Below, piece after piece: positions 10,301 through 21,297 of a stretch of 64,000 bases of DNA; positions within the stretch are counted from its first letter, which is position 1; each line of letters begins with the position of its first letter. Both the position numbers and the translations under genes were made by a program. Location: assembly GCA_037903355.1 (NCBI GenBank), contig JBAJFE010000062.1, positions 1,178,001 to 1,242,000 on the forward strand, written 5' to 3'. Below the pieces are notes generated by a model, which saw nothing but the letters and a program-made list of their open reading frames with translations, had not been told where the DNA came from and searched no databases. The DNA is from Trichuris trichiura (Eukaryota; Nematoda; Enoplea; Trichinellida; Trichuridae).

Positions 10301-12107
10301 ATGGCAGAAATGGTTAAAGAACTTGAAATTCTTCCAGCGCGTATAGGAACGAGGTGTTTCCTCGTAAATGGGAAAATGAAAGAAAGTTATAGCAATGGGG
10401 AAAAAGTGCAAGTACAACGCGTTACGTATAACTGATTCTTCCTCGTACGAGCTTATGCTTGGTATTAAAGCATTAATATTATTACTTAAATATAACATTG
10501 CTAACACATCACGTTACTGCGCAGAAATTTCTTTTAAATATTAACATCTTTTGCTTATTATTAAAATTTTAGATATCCCCCATAATGAACGAGTGCATCG
10601 ATGGTCTTATGCATAACATGGATGTTAAAGCTGGCAAGGAACCTGCAGTGAATGTTTATGAGTAATGGAATGCATTCTATTCTCGTTTTGTTTATTGCTT
10701 TACTTTCCTTTTATTTGTAACGTAGGTTGTTTCAACACTTGACATTGGACAGCATCAGCCGTTGCGCTTTTGGATTCCAGCCGACTCCATCGCAAGAAAA
10801 GGAAGACGACTTTCTGTCATTATGCGCGGCAACATTCGCAGATACGGTTGAAGACAACTGGCTTTTCACATGCACAAGTTCCTTCAAGTCGAGCGAAAAC
10901 ATAAGCCTAATTTAAATGCTCTCTGTGTTCAGAATTACTACCAGGCTTCAGGCCTTTATGGAGCAAAATCTACTTCAAGATATTTGTTCTTCTGGGCGTG
11001 CCTTTTCACCGTATCGATCGGATGCTCAAAAACATTATCAATACTAGGGAAGAAATGGTAACGAGTGGATGTGCCTATTTTCAGTGTTTAAACCTTCTGA
11101 CTGTGAAGAAATCAGACACATCCAGAGAAGATGTTGCCCTAATAGACATCCTAATCGACCGTGAGGTAAAAAAGCATGAACAGATTGACGTGGATGTTAT
11201 GCTGCAGGAAGATACTTTGGACAGTGATCAAACTATTATGAAGAAGTTATTCCCTGAGGTTGGGCAGAAAATGTTCATGGAAAAGCATTCATTTTATTCG
11301 ATTAGGAAACAATTTCTCAATGCACTTTATACATGTTGGCAGGATATGAAACAACCAGCAATGCGTTATCTTACGCCATCTATGAATTAGCGCGACATCC
11401 TGAAATCCAGGAAAAATTGCGCAGCGAAATTATGGATTATCACAAGAATGAGGATGAAGCACGATGAACATCTTTTGACCTTCTTGGTAACATACTGTCT
11501 TTCAGAAGCCAAGCTATGAAAGCGTTCAGAGAATGGTTTATTTGGATTGTGTTATTCGTGAAACACTACGCCTTTACCCTGTTGCGTCAGGGTACGTTCA
11601 TTTGGTTTGCTAATATCTCAAGTAGTCTATTGGCGATTGTTTTACTGAAAAGTGGTTGCATTTCACAGGGTTGTCAATCGGAGGTGCATGCAGACGTGTA
11701 CGACAGGCGGATTCACTATTGAAAAAGGAATGAATATTGTCGTTGACGTTTGGTCTATTCATTATAATAAGGATATATGGGGACCAGACGCGGATGAGTT
11801 TGTACCAGAACGTTTTGCGGAAGATCAGTTAGATTCTCTTCACCCGTTGGCATGGATCCCTTTCGGTGCTGGTCCCAGACGTTGCATTGGTGAGCGTTTC
11901 GCATTGCTGGAAATGAAATTGACGTTAGCTCGCTTGCTTCGAAAATATCGCATCTTTATTAACGACCAAACAGAGGTAAGATCAAGTTCATATGCCTCTT
12001 TTGAACGGTCAAAATCATTTCATCCCATTCAGGTACCATTGAAGCTACAGGAAGGAATGACAAACACTCCTAGAAATGGTGTAGTCCTCTCTCTGAAGTT
12101 GATCTAA
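7301..12107 (+). CDS. Cytochrome P450, copy A (CYP3-clan-like)
   Basis: Membrane-anchored haem monooxygenase. Exons: 7301-7353, 8830-8929, 8978-9030, 9345-9441, 9492-9617, 10573-10661, 10726-10877, 10933-11258, 11306-11458, 11506-11591, 11669-11975, 12033-12107; together 1617 nt in one frame, about 538 aa. Exon 1 encodes the ER anchor MLLGIIAIFVIIIVWAV. Visible P450 motifs: LRWKRLRSI (C-helix), LAGYETTS (I-helix oxygen-binding), ETLRLYP (ExxR), DEFVPERF, and FGAGPRRCIGERFA with the haem-ligand Cys. The ending TEVPLKLQEG...TPRNGV is typical. Oddities: intron 11459-11505 is GC-AG where copy B has GT-AG, and the intron that B has after REEM is reduced to 27 nt, in frame, so it is probably read through. 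Substrate unknown. Confidence 0.88.
8352..8392 (-). ncRNA. Decayed hammerhead motif
   Basis: Minus strand reads CCG, CUGAUGU (A9 changed to U), C, a longer stem II, GAAA, GC, UU, CGG. Stem I could extend by one A-U pair. Probably inactive. Confidence 0.5.
8426..8466 (+). ncRNA. Decayed hammerhead motif
   Basis: Plus strand reads CCG, CUGAUGA, C, stem II region, AAAA in place of GAAA, GC, UU, CGG. The loss of G12 predicts inactivity. Confidence 0.5.
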
Positions 12108-13223
12108 CGCGGGATTGTTACTTATTACCATTACGACGCATGGGTCCCAAACGGTTACGGCAACGTGTATGTTTTATCGCGCAAGAGATTAGTGCTGGTG
12201 CTGTAGTGAAGTATCTTGCGCATGATTTACGAAACTTGGAGTGCGGTTAGTTAGTTTTGATCCTATCCTGTTTAATGAATCATTATTGGCATGTGTGATT
12301 TAAGAATATATGCAAAATTAAATAAACAAAGTAGGCACCTGAGAATTCTGCGACAGATACAAGGACCACCCAACAAAACTTTATTCTCCCATGGGCTGCA
12401 TGGTCGTTGCTCACATAAATGTAGTCATGCAGCTTACCTCCTGTTTTCTCCTTCATTTGCGAATGTACCGACTGAACCAAGAGAGACGCTGTTTAAGAAT
12501 ATCTTAATCCAATGTTCGGCTGATTGAAGTGAACGTGTTTCGTATTATTTGTCCGCATCGAATGTATTACGTCTTTTGCAGGCTCTTAATTCATGCGTTT
12601 TTGTTCGCATGTGCTGATTACGGTGTATGTTTATTCAGAAAACTCTGATCAATGAAAACGCGTTGCATATACATTTAGAATGAGTGCGTTAGGATTCACC
12701 CAATCTTCATCTCATTTGGACTTTTTTCTAATGCTGCCTGTTGTTACAGCTATGTGTGTATCCTTATTATCTATTGGTTCTTTTAATACCCGCATTGAAA
12801 ATAGCTTCTTTTAATGTAAGCTATAATTTGTAATCGCCCAAAACGTTTTTTCTAACCCCTCGAGACATTCATGCCTGTGTGGCAACGAAACAGCGACGAT
12901 ACGGTGAACGTCATTGGTAAACAGTAAAGCTGACCGTCCCATTTAAATGGACCATACCTTCAAGAAAAGTCAGCGAAACTGTTTAACCCGTTAAACGAAT
13001 TTACGCTTTCAAGTCGTCTTCCCCATTGCTGGATATATTCTGTTGAACTGCATATACTGCCGTTAACGAGCCAGAGCACGTAATAGTCTCTAAGTTTAAC
13101 AAGGAGAAGTAATATTTGTCATACAATAAAGTTCAAACGTGGCGAAGGCGAGCTCGTGTTTCCTCTTCGCCTTCGTTCAAAAGCAGCTTATTGCTTTTCT
13201 CAGCCTCTATTTTTTGTGGCACT
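12108..13223. other. P450 copy A 3' flank and spacer
   Basis: The first about 240 bp match the 3' flank of copy B, so they are inherited duplicated 3' UTR. AATAAA at 12321-12326 is a plausible poly(A) signal. Beyond it is AT-rich spacer with a small hairpin at about 13141-13176 (GCGAAGGCGA and its complement). No gene seen. Confidence 0.5.
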
Positions 13224-13484
13224 TCAAAATTCGTTTGTCGTGTTTATCATTGCAATCCACGTGACACTATAGGCACGCTGTGACGTTGTTGTTGATTGAG
13301 TTCAAACACTTCGAACCAGAAGATAAGCAGCCGGGCGACTTTATCTAAGTTCGCCCTTCTTGTTGCTGCCACTTAGTCGTTGTCCTTTTCGGCCTGGAAG
13401 ATCGCTTTCGTGTTTGTAGTGGTGCGCAACCGTTTGCTTTTGCGTTAATGCATTTCTGAAACGACCACTGTTTCAGCTTAAGTG

Positions 13485-16400
13485 ATGTTGCTAGGTGCCA
13501 TTGCGATTTCTGTAATCATCGTTGCGTGGGCTCTATGGTAAGTGCCTTTCATTAACTATTTGCCTATGTTTTGGTATCAAGATTATCTACACAGTTACAG
13601 TTGAATTTATTGTTACTCTGGTGCAGTGAAAAATTGTTAATAATCAGTAGTTGAGTAAGACCTAAAATTGAAATATCACTGCGTTCGTAGTATACCTTAT
13701 TGTAATATTATCCTGTTGGATCAGATCTAGTCAAGCCAATCAAAAAATCGTATAATTTTTCGATTCATCAGAGACTGTTACGCCAATTTTCAGCGGTAGT
13801 TCTAGAGAAGTTTTTTGCTATATTTGCCGAAAATGTTTTTATTAGAATTTACTCACATGAACGTTTTTATCCCTCTGTCTTATAATACTCAAAGCAGCAA
13901 AAAAGCCGCCATGTTTTCTGCCTGTTGAGCGCTGATTGAACAGAGTTTCTCAGACCAATCCACATGGCCCAATGGTTAAGTAACATTTTTCATTTTCATG
14001 ACATGGGCTGACTTTCGAGCGTTTCCTATTTCATTTAAAAGTAGCTTCAGGCTGCTTTTTGCGGTTTAATTTCAATAGGCAAAAAAATTCGATTGCCTAC
14101 AGAACTTTTTATGGTGCAAAATTACTTCGAAACCTCCTCCTTTGACTTTGAAACAATAACTGCATTGGCAGGCATATCCTGCCTTAGCACCCATCAATAT
14201 TTTTATGCTTATTAATTATCTTGTTTGCACTGAACAAATATAACATTTCCGCTCTTTTATGTTTCAACAAACAGATCGGATGTTTAGTGCTTCCTGCTTA
14301 CCTTCCTTCCTTCACGTAACTGTTAACGGAATGTTTGCATAAATGGGTGAATGACTATTGTCAAGCTATGCTTCACTTTGAAAAGTGTTTGGACGAGGAA
14401 ATATTGTGCTTATTAGATATTCATTTTCCCGGCAGCATTTTAGCTTGCATCACACAAATATTTGTATTAGTAAAATGCGTGAAAGTAAAATCAGATGCTC
14501 TTCTGGTAGGGAAACGAAAAGCTGTCCAGAAATGGGGGCAGTTTAATTCTTATTTAGTCAACCTTTGCTTAGATTACAGCTGACCCATCGCCAGGGAGCA
14601 GAGTTTCTTAAGCGATACGTGAAAGAGGAAGTAATTCATGTGAACCATATTCAATGATACTTTAAGTTGCAATAGTAATAATGAAATTCCTTAGAAATCT
14701 GATGTCACAATGTTTTATTACTGCAACAATCCTGATCCTTCTTCATCAGCGCTTTGGTGAATTCACCTATACGCTGAATGATGACGACTGAGCGAGCCGA
14801 ACCTTCGTTGAATCGAGATTCTGTTAGTACTGTACAACAGGTTCGTTTTCTGGTAAAGTGTGACGGCTTAGAAGCCTGTTGTAGATCTTGTAAGCTTAAC
14901 CCAATCTCAGCTTATGTTTAAAGAAGGCACGTGTGCCATTCGAGGGGTCTAGTATGTTGTCTCCCCACCGGATGTTCCGGCGGCTACTTCAGAGCGTAAT
15001 CTGCGACTCTACAGCGTAATAAATGGTTGTTATCGGCACAACGGGACGAACGTTATCGTCAGGTTTAGTGAAAGCATGGAATTGAGCAGTTGCGCATGCA
15101 TTGAAGTTACAGGAGACACAATGGGGCCTGCAGGTGTTCAAGCTGAGACGCCGTCTAGCGACAGGGTAAATCTCATTCTGCGTTATGTCTGTCCCGGGAT
15201 CTAGTGACAACTTCCCATCGTAAGTGAAGGCACCGTAAGGAGGCACTGACACCTGCCCGATTAGGTACACCCGAGTGAACCCGTCCGATGCGCCTCCAGC
15301 GAAATCGACGCGTCGCCTTCGTCAGGCTGAGCGCCTGCGTTATCAGTACGTATGCATTTTCCCTCTTTGCGTTACTCATTGCTCGCGTGTTCAGTGATCG
15401 CTAAATAACGTTACTTTGCGCTATGCTTCTTGTCGTTTGCGCCACGGTCAAAACTGCATAACCCAACAGCATCAACGAACACGCGTCATGTTAAGGTTTA
15501 GGCTTAGGCTAGGGCAGGACAGGATGGCCGGCACGGTTATAGCACGCACTTGGAAACAATTACCAGAACGGCCAACTGTTTCCAGGTGTGCAGCGTTCCT
15601 TCGCTGATACGCATCGCTCGCATCAGTGCACAGTGAACAATAGCTTAGGTCATCCATTGTTCAGGTGACGTAGTAATCCCCACTTGACGTCCTTTGAAGT
15701 TGCCGCCCGAACTTCCGGTGGGGAGACAACAAACAAGACCTCATTCGAGAATTATTCGTCTTTACTTACGAAAGTCACTGCTGTTTCTCTCAGAATCTAA
15801 TGAAAGTTAGTTCAGTACTTCCATTTCTCAATAACTATTAGTGCTCCACCAATCTCCATCAATAAATATCTACATGCTGCGTTTTAAATACCTGAAATTG
15901 TCAAGCTCCACGTTTCAATGAAACCTACTTTTCCGGTTTTAGGAGTCTCATCGAAAGAAACAAATTTTGGAAGAAGCGTGGTGTTTGTGGTCCAGAACCT
16001 GAACTTCTTTACGGGAACCTAAGGGAGCTCAGATCGAAAGCAGTAAATAAACAATTACCTATATTCATGGGTTTTCTATGCACTATTTAGACAAAACACG
16101 AGACAATTAGAAAATGGACAGAGACGTACGGGAAAGTGTACGGGTATGCATTTGCTTTGACTAGCTTTTCTTAACTTTGGTCTGTGCCTTGTTTGATCAA
16201 ACGCGCAACGCTGTTTACAGTTTCGTACTTTTCGAGAAGCATGCGCGTATTCATGCTTATGTACGAAAGCATCACATTTATTTAACGTTAAATTAAGGTA
16301 CACGGCTTTCTGGTCAACAATGTTTTGTCGTCACTGTTTCTAGTCAATCCGTAAACAAGCGTGATAACTTCTGCTGGCATCACGAAAGCTTACGTCTTTA

Positions 16401-19400
16401 AAGAGAAGTATGTATATTACAGACTTGGGCACTGAGCTATGTCTAAATTAATGAATTAATGTTTTCAATCCCAGCGGATCAAGGTAGCTGTTTTAACCAT
16501 CCTTTTTCGTGTCCAAGTTTCCACAAATGCTTTTCCTTCTTCTGTCGACCTTCTGTCGGTCTATTAAAGTTATATGACACGATGCATGCACCCCCATAAC
16601 CGTCATAATGCAGATTTAGTCCGCCGGTATTGAGAAACCCCGTTTTTATACATGTTTCGCTTACAGGAAGTGGGATGAAGGACATCTGTGTTTGCAAACT
16701 TTAAGCAACGATATTGTCAGCTACATACGAGGCTTTCTAAATGAGAAGCCCGCTTCTGGCAACTTTGGAAGTTTCTTCCGATAGGTCATTACGAGTAGTA
16801 CTCTTTTATCTAATAACTTTCCATTATAAGAAAGCGCAGTTTCCGTACAATAATTCCAAAAATAACAGACTTCCTGTCTGATCAAAACAGTCCAATTGAA
16901 CGAACTAGTTTATTTTTCGTCTAGAATTCGTAGGATATTTGGTTTACTACATAGTATTTGCCTTATTATTAGTAGCACAGAATTAGAAGGAGAAAACTGA
17001 TTCCCACTGAAAACCTGGGAAACTCAAATTATCTAGGCAACACCATTTCACTCTTTATGTTGATAAGGTTTGAAATACTTGATATTTCGGCAACTTATCA
17101 TTCGAGCCAAGCTTCTGCCATATAGCTGTGTGCCTCGTTCGCCTCTTCCACTTTGATAGTCTCCAACGGCTGTATTCTCTCTTACCGTTAGGATTCACTT
17201 CAGGATGAAAGTAGCTATTTTAAGACGTTACCATCTGAAGACGGACTGCATAAAGTCTTGCACTGAAACGAGACGGCGCGGAAGTTGCAGTAGTGCAAAT
17301 GAACAAACAGAGCCCTCACTCTCTGTGACAGCTGGCATTTGACCATTGACATCATTATATTAGTACATTACGTAAGCCTTTGAACTCAGAAAGCATTCCG
17401 TATGTTGTTGTCATTGTATTGCCAGTGATTCCATACGTTCAGTTCAATAATTACCTATAGGCATTACTCTCGGTTAATGATTAAGTAGTTTCTTCTTACG
17501 GTGTAAGTTCCGTTTCGAAAGGAAAACTTTGATTGCATTCCGTAGCTTTCAGGCCGTACGTAGCCCGTCTTCAGCGGTAATAAAATTAGCAGGATTAATA
17601 TTGCCAGTTCAGAACTAAAAACTGGAACGGTGTGGTGACTGAAAGCTTAGAGAAAATTTTGCCTTTTAGGTTTATGGACGGTGGCGTTCCGATTCTCGTC
17701 GTTTCTGACTTGGAAATGTTGAACGATATTTTTATTAAAAAATTCAACTGTTTTCATGCTCGGAAGGTTTTCATATTTCTATTATGATTAATAAGTTGCT
17801 ATTTTTTCAAACAAATGGTCTTTAGATTGCCTATCTCGATATGAACGAAGCTGGCCTAAAAAAACGTCACATGTTCGCCTCCCATGGTTTACGCTGGAAA
17901 AGGCTGAGGTCAATCAGTGCTCCTGCTTTCAGCACAATTCGTCTGAAGCAGGTTTGTAATGGTTTAACATTTGAGACAATACAAAATGATTTATTTTCAC
18001 CATGTCGAAAGAGTCCGGCAACCGCCTTCTATTCTTTGATATTCTGCTTACTGAGTTAGGACTATTGCGTACAAAAACCCAAGTCATTCTGACAGATATC
18101 TTATATACCTGTTTCTCTTCTCATCATCCCCGTCTCGACTGGCTGATAAGATAGGCGAAATGCTAGATAGAGCATAGGCATTACATGATGTAGGATTTCT
18201 TCACTCTTGCCCGGTGATTCCCTAACATGGTTTTTTACTGTAACTGGTGACTTCTTTGATCTGACGCAGATTTAGTCGTGAAGAACATACGTAAACACTA
18301 GCGACTTCCATCTCCTTCCCTACCGTACTACTATGATTTTCAGGGAAAGTTCAAACGCTTAGTGACAAAGTCGAATGTTCCAATGTACATAAACCAGGGG
18401 TTATCATGATGAAGAAATTTATTACGGATGTGTCCCGTTTGTTTTCTATATAAGGAGGTTCCGGAGCTTTCGGGTCTCGAATGACCCGAAAACTCCGGAG
18501 CCTCTTTATATAGAATACAAACGGGACACATCCGTAATAAATTTCTTCATCATGAAAACATATTGTCCCGTACCAAGAAACCACGTTTTCAAAACCAGGG
18601 GTTATTTACAAAATTAAATATACTTGCTCAAAATCCAAATGGGTAGATGAAGGTCGTAGTCCGCTGGCTCAAAGATTCTAAAAAACGATTCTCTTCAGCA
18701 TACCTTTTCTTCAGAGCGGAAAAGGCGGCTAACAGCCGCATCTGTAAATACTCATACATACCGCAAACTTCGCGTCCAGATTATATCGTTGATCAAACTG
18801 TGAATTTATCCGTAATAGTAGTTGCACATTTGGCATAATGTTTAGCTGAGTAAGTTATCGTTAAAAAGAGGTTCTTGCGAATAGAATAACGAAAATTGAG
18901 TCGTGAAACTTACATTTAAAAGCTTAAATGCCGGATCACGAGTATGACTGTAACATGTTTGGATATGCAACGGTCTTTTCATTCTTTTTTCATGTGGTAA
19001 AACTTAAGCTACTGATTTCTCCAGCACTGACTTTGAACTTTCTCGCACTACCTCTGATATGGATACATTTATTTCACGCTGATGATGGAGTAATCCAAGC
19101 TTAAAAGCCTCACACACAGAATAAAATTTGGATATTCTCTTAGTTCCCCGATGGTCAGAGAAATGCAGGTTCCTTTCTAGTAAGCGTGCCGTGAACCGCT
19201 TGCTTCCTTACAGGCCAGCATGCCGGTCACTTGGGCTTCAGCTTTATCTAAAGTTAAGCCAAAAGTTAAATCATATGTTGAAGGTTTGGCTTCGGTGAAG
19301 GCGGGACCAGATGGCCTGCAAGCTTACAGTCTGACGGTAGGACGACTGTTGGGCGAGTTTATAAATCTTTCTTCACAAAGGCTAGACGTGTTTCAAGTAG

Positions 19401-21297
19401 GCAACAAAATAACTTAAGATTAGATACACATTCACAATGCCGCCTACAGTTACAGTGAAAACGTATACAGCAAGTTTTATTTGCTACAAAAGTGCCTTAA
19501 AACGTTGTTGCGTTTATACACTAGTTCGTCGTCGAAATATTTCTTTCTCTCTAAATGGGTTGCAATCCTAAAACCCCGAGGTTTAAGACATTTACTGTGT
19601 TGACGTTTCTTTACGCGCTTATCAGAAGGGGAAAGAACGTTACGCGCATTTTTATCTTTGAAGAATGCAATCGAAAACTAATATAGGCTTTTATCTTGTC
19701 CATGCTGTTAGGATGTACTGTCCAGTCTTTATTATTAAGGTAATGTTTGCATTATGCGCGCTTTAGATATCCCCTATAATGAACAAATGCGTCGATGGTC
19801 TTATGCATAAGGTGGATATTAACGCCGGCACAGAATCTGCAGTGAATGTTCATGAGTAATTCTTTTTACCGTCTGTCGGCTTATTTTCCATTTAGTTTTT
19901 GCGTAGGCTGTTTCAACAGTTGACCTTGGATAGCATCAGCCGTTGCGCTTTTGGATTTGAGCCGACCCCATCACCAAAGAAGGAAGACGACTTTTTGTCG
20001 CTATGCGCAGCAACATTTGCCGATACGACTCAAGATAATTGGATCTTTACCTGTTCAAGTACTTTCGAGTAGAGCGAAGTCTGCAAGCCAAAATTTTGTC
20101 CCTTTGTTTAGAAGTGTTACCAGCACTCAAACGTCTCTGGAGCAAAATCTATTTCAAGATGTTTGTCTTACTTGGTGTGCCATTTCGTCGCATTGAAAGC
20201 TTGCTCAAAAAAATTATCAGTGCCAGAGAAAAAATGGTAAACAAGAGAGCAAAAGCTCCTGTTTTTAACAATATGTTTTGAAGTTATTGGCTGCGAAGAG
20301 TACAGGTGAATGCACAGGAAATGTTGCCCTAATAGACATTCTAATCGAATGTGAAGTAAAGAAGCATGAACACGTTGACGTGGGTGCTATGCTGCAGGAA
20401 GAGACTTTGGACAGTGATCGAATTATTGTGAAGAAGTTGTTCCCTGAGGTTGGGCACAAAATGTTGATAGAAAAGCATTCACTTTTTTCGATTAGGAAAC
20501 AATTTCTCAATGCACTTTATACATGCTGGCAGGATATGAAACAACTAGCAACGCTCTATCTTACGCTATCTATGAGTTAGCACGGCATCCTGAAATCCAG
20601 GAAAAATTGCGCAGCGAAATTATGGATTATCATAAGAATGAGGCTGAAGTACGATGAATATCTTTTGGCCGTCTTGGTAGCAAACTGTCTTTCAGAAGCC
20701 AAGCTATGAAAGCGTGCAGAGAATGATGTATTTGGATTGCGTCATTCGTGAAACACTGCGCCTTTACCCTGTCGCGTCATGGTACGTTCATTTAATTAGC
20801 TAAAGTCTCACGTAGACAATTGCGGCTTATTTTGTTGAAAAATCGACACATTCTTTAGGGTGGTCAGCCGGAGATGCATGCAAACTTGCACAATAGGTGG
20901 AATCACCATTGAGAAAGGAATTCACGTTCTTGCTGACGTTTGGACTATTCATTATAATAAGGATATATGGGGACCGGACGCGGACGAATTTGTTCCAGAA
21001 CGTTTTGCGGAAGATCAATTGCATTCTCTTCACCCGTTAGCATGGATCCCTTTCGGTGCTGGTCCCAGACGTTGCATTGGCGAGCGTTTCGCATTGCTAG
21101 AAATGAAATTGACGTTAGCTCGCTTGCTTCGAAAATATCGCATCTTTCTTAACGACCGAACAGAGGTAAAGTCAAGCTCATATGCCTCTTTTGAACGGTC
21201 AAAATCATTTCATCCCATTCAGGTACCATTGGAGCTACAGGAAGGAGTGACAAACACTCCTAAAAATGGTGTAGTTCTTTCTCTGAAATTGATATAA
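13485..21297 (+). CDS. Cytochrome P450, copy B (CYP3-clan-like)
   Basis: Complete tandem paralogue of copy A. Exons: 13485-13537, 15943-16042, 16091-16143, 17670-17766, 17826-17951, 19767-19855, 19907-20058, 20112-20236, 20284-20448, 20496-20648, 20696-20781, 20859-21165, 21223-21297; 1581 nt, 526 aa, every junction in phase with GT-AG ends. Motifs: anchor MLLGAIAISVIIVAWAL, LRWKRLRSISAPAF, LAGYETTS, ETLRLYP, DEFVPERF and FGAGPRRCIGERFA with haem Cys near residue 472. Short introns are 47, 48, 53, 57 and 77 bp. The long ones carry repeats: an inverted-repeat element in intron 1, a PLE terminus in intron 3 and a palindromic PLE terminus in intron 5. Expected in the ER membrane with a reductase partner; substrate not inferable. 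Confidence 0.92.
14955..15731. mobile_element. 777-bp element with about 40-bp terminal inverted repeats
   Basis: The ends are TGTTGTCTCCCCACCGGA at left and its complement at right; the two 40-bp arms (14955-14994, 15692-15731) differ at about five positions. GC content is higher than in the surrounding intron. No transposase is encoded. TG...CA ends would also fit an LTR, but the long inverted repeat favours a non-autonomous DNA transposon. No clear target duplication. Confidence 0.6.
17540..17577 (-). ncRNA. Hammerhead ribozyme-like motif (PLE terminus fragment in P450 B intron 3)
   Basis: Minus strand: CCG, CUGAAGA, C, stem II GGGCU/GGCCU (five pairs counting G-U), GAAA, GC, UA with predicted cleavage after the A, CGG. 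Full core. Stem II differs from other copies yet still pairs. It is antisense to the host gene. Confidence 0.65.
18391..18605. mobile_element. Solo palindromic PLE terminus with 14-bp target-site duplication (P450 B intron 5)
   Basis: AAACCAGGGGTTAT occurs at 18391-18404 and 18592-18605, flanking a 187-bp insert. The insert is a near-perfect palindrome (18405-18553) followed by a single-copy tail ending in GTACCAAGAAACCACGTTTTCA-like sequence (18554-18591), the same tail that ends the PLE at 1847. At the centre the two arms keep only the GGGUC...GACCCGAAAACUCCGG half of the ribozyme; CUGANGA is lost. The exact duplication shows this non-coding unit inserted on its own. Confidence 0.85.

Noticed and set aside
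10878..10932. Apparent frameshift in both P450 copies after the WxFTC motif.
   Set aside because: It is a small intron (55 bp in A, 53 bp in B) with GT-AG ends; the length difference of 2 without frame damage supports this.
11465..11467. In-frame TGA after the I-helix exon in both P450 copies.
   Set aside because: It lies in a 47-bp intron (GT-AG in B, GC-AG in A); splicing joins ...NEDE to KPSYESVQ as expected for P450s.
11976..12032. Treating the last 57 in-frame bases before the P450 C-terminus as coding.
   Set aside because: They begin GTAAGA and end CCATTCAG; removal gives the canonical TEVPLKLQEG end in both copies, so they are an intron without stops.
18470..18512. Ribozyme pair in the 18405-18591 palindrome.
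   Set aside because: The CUGANGA strand is missing from both arms, leaving only the GAAA half.
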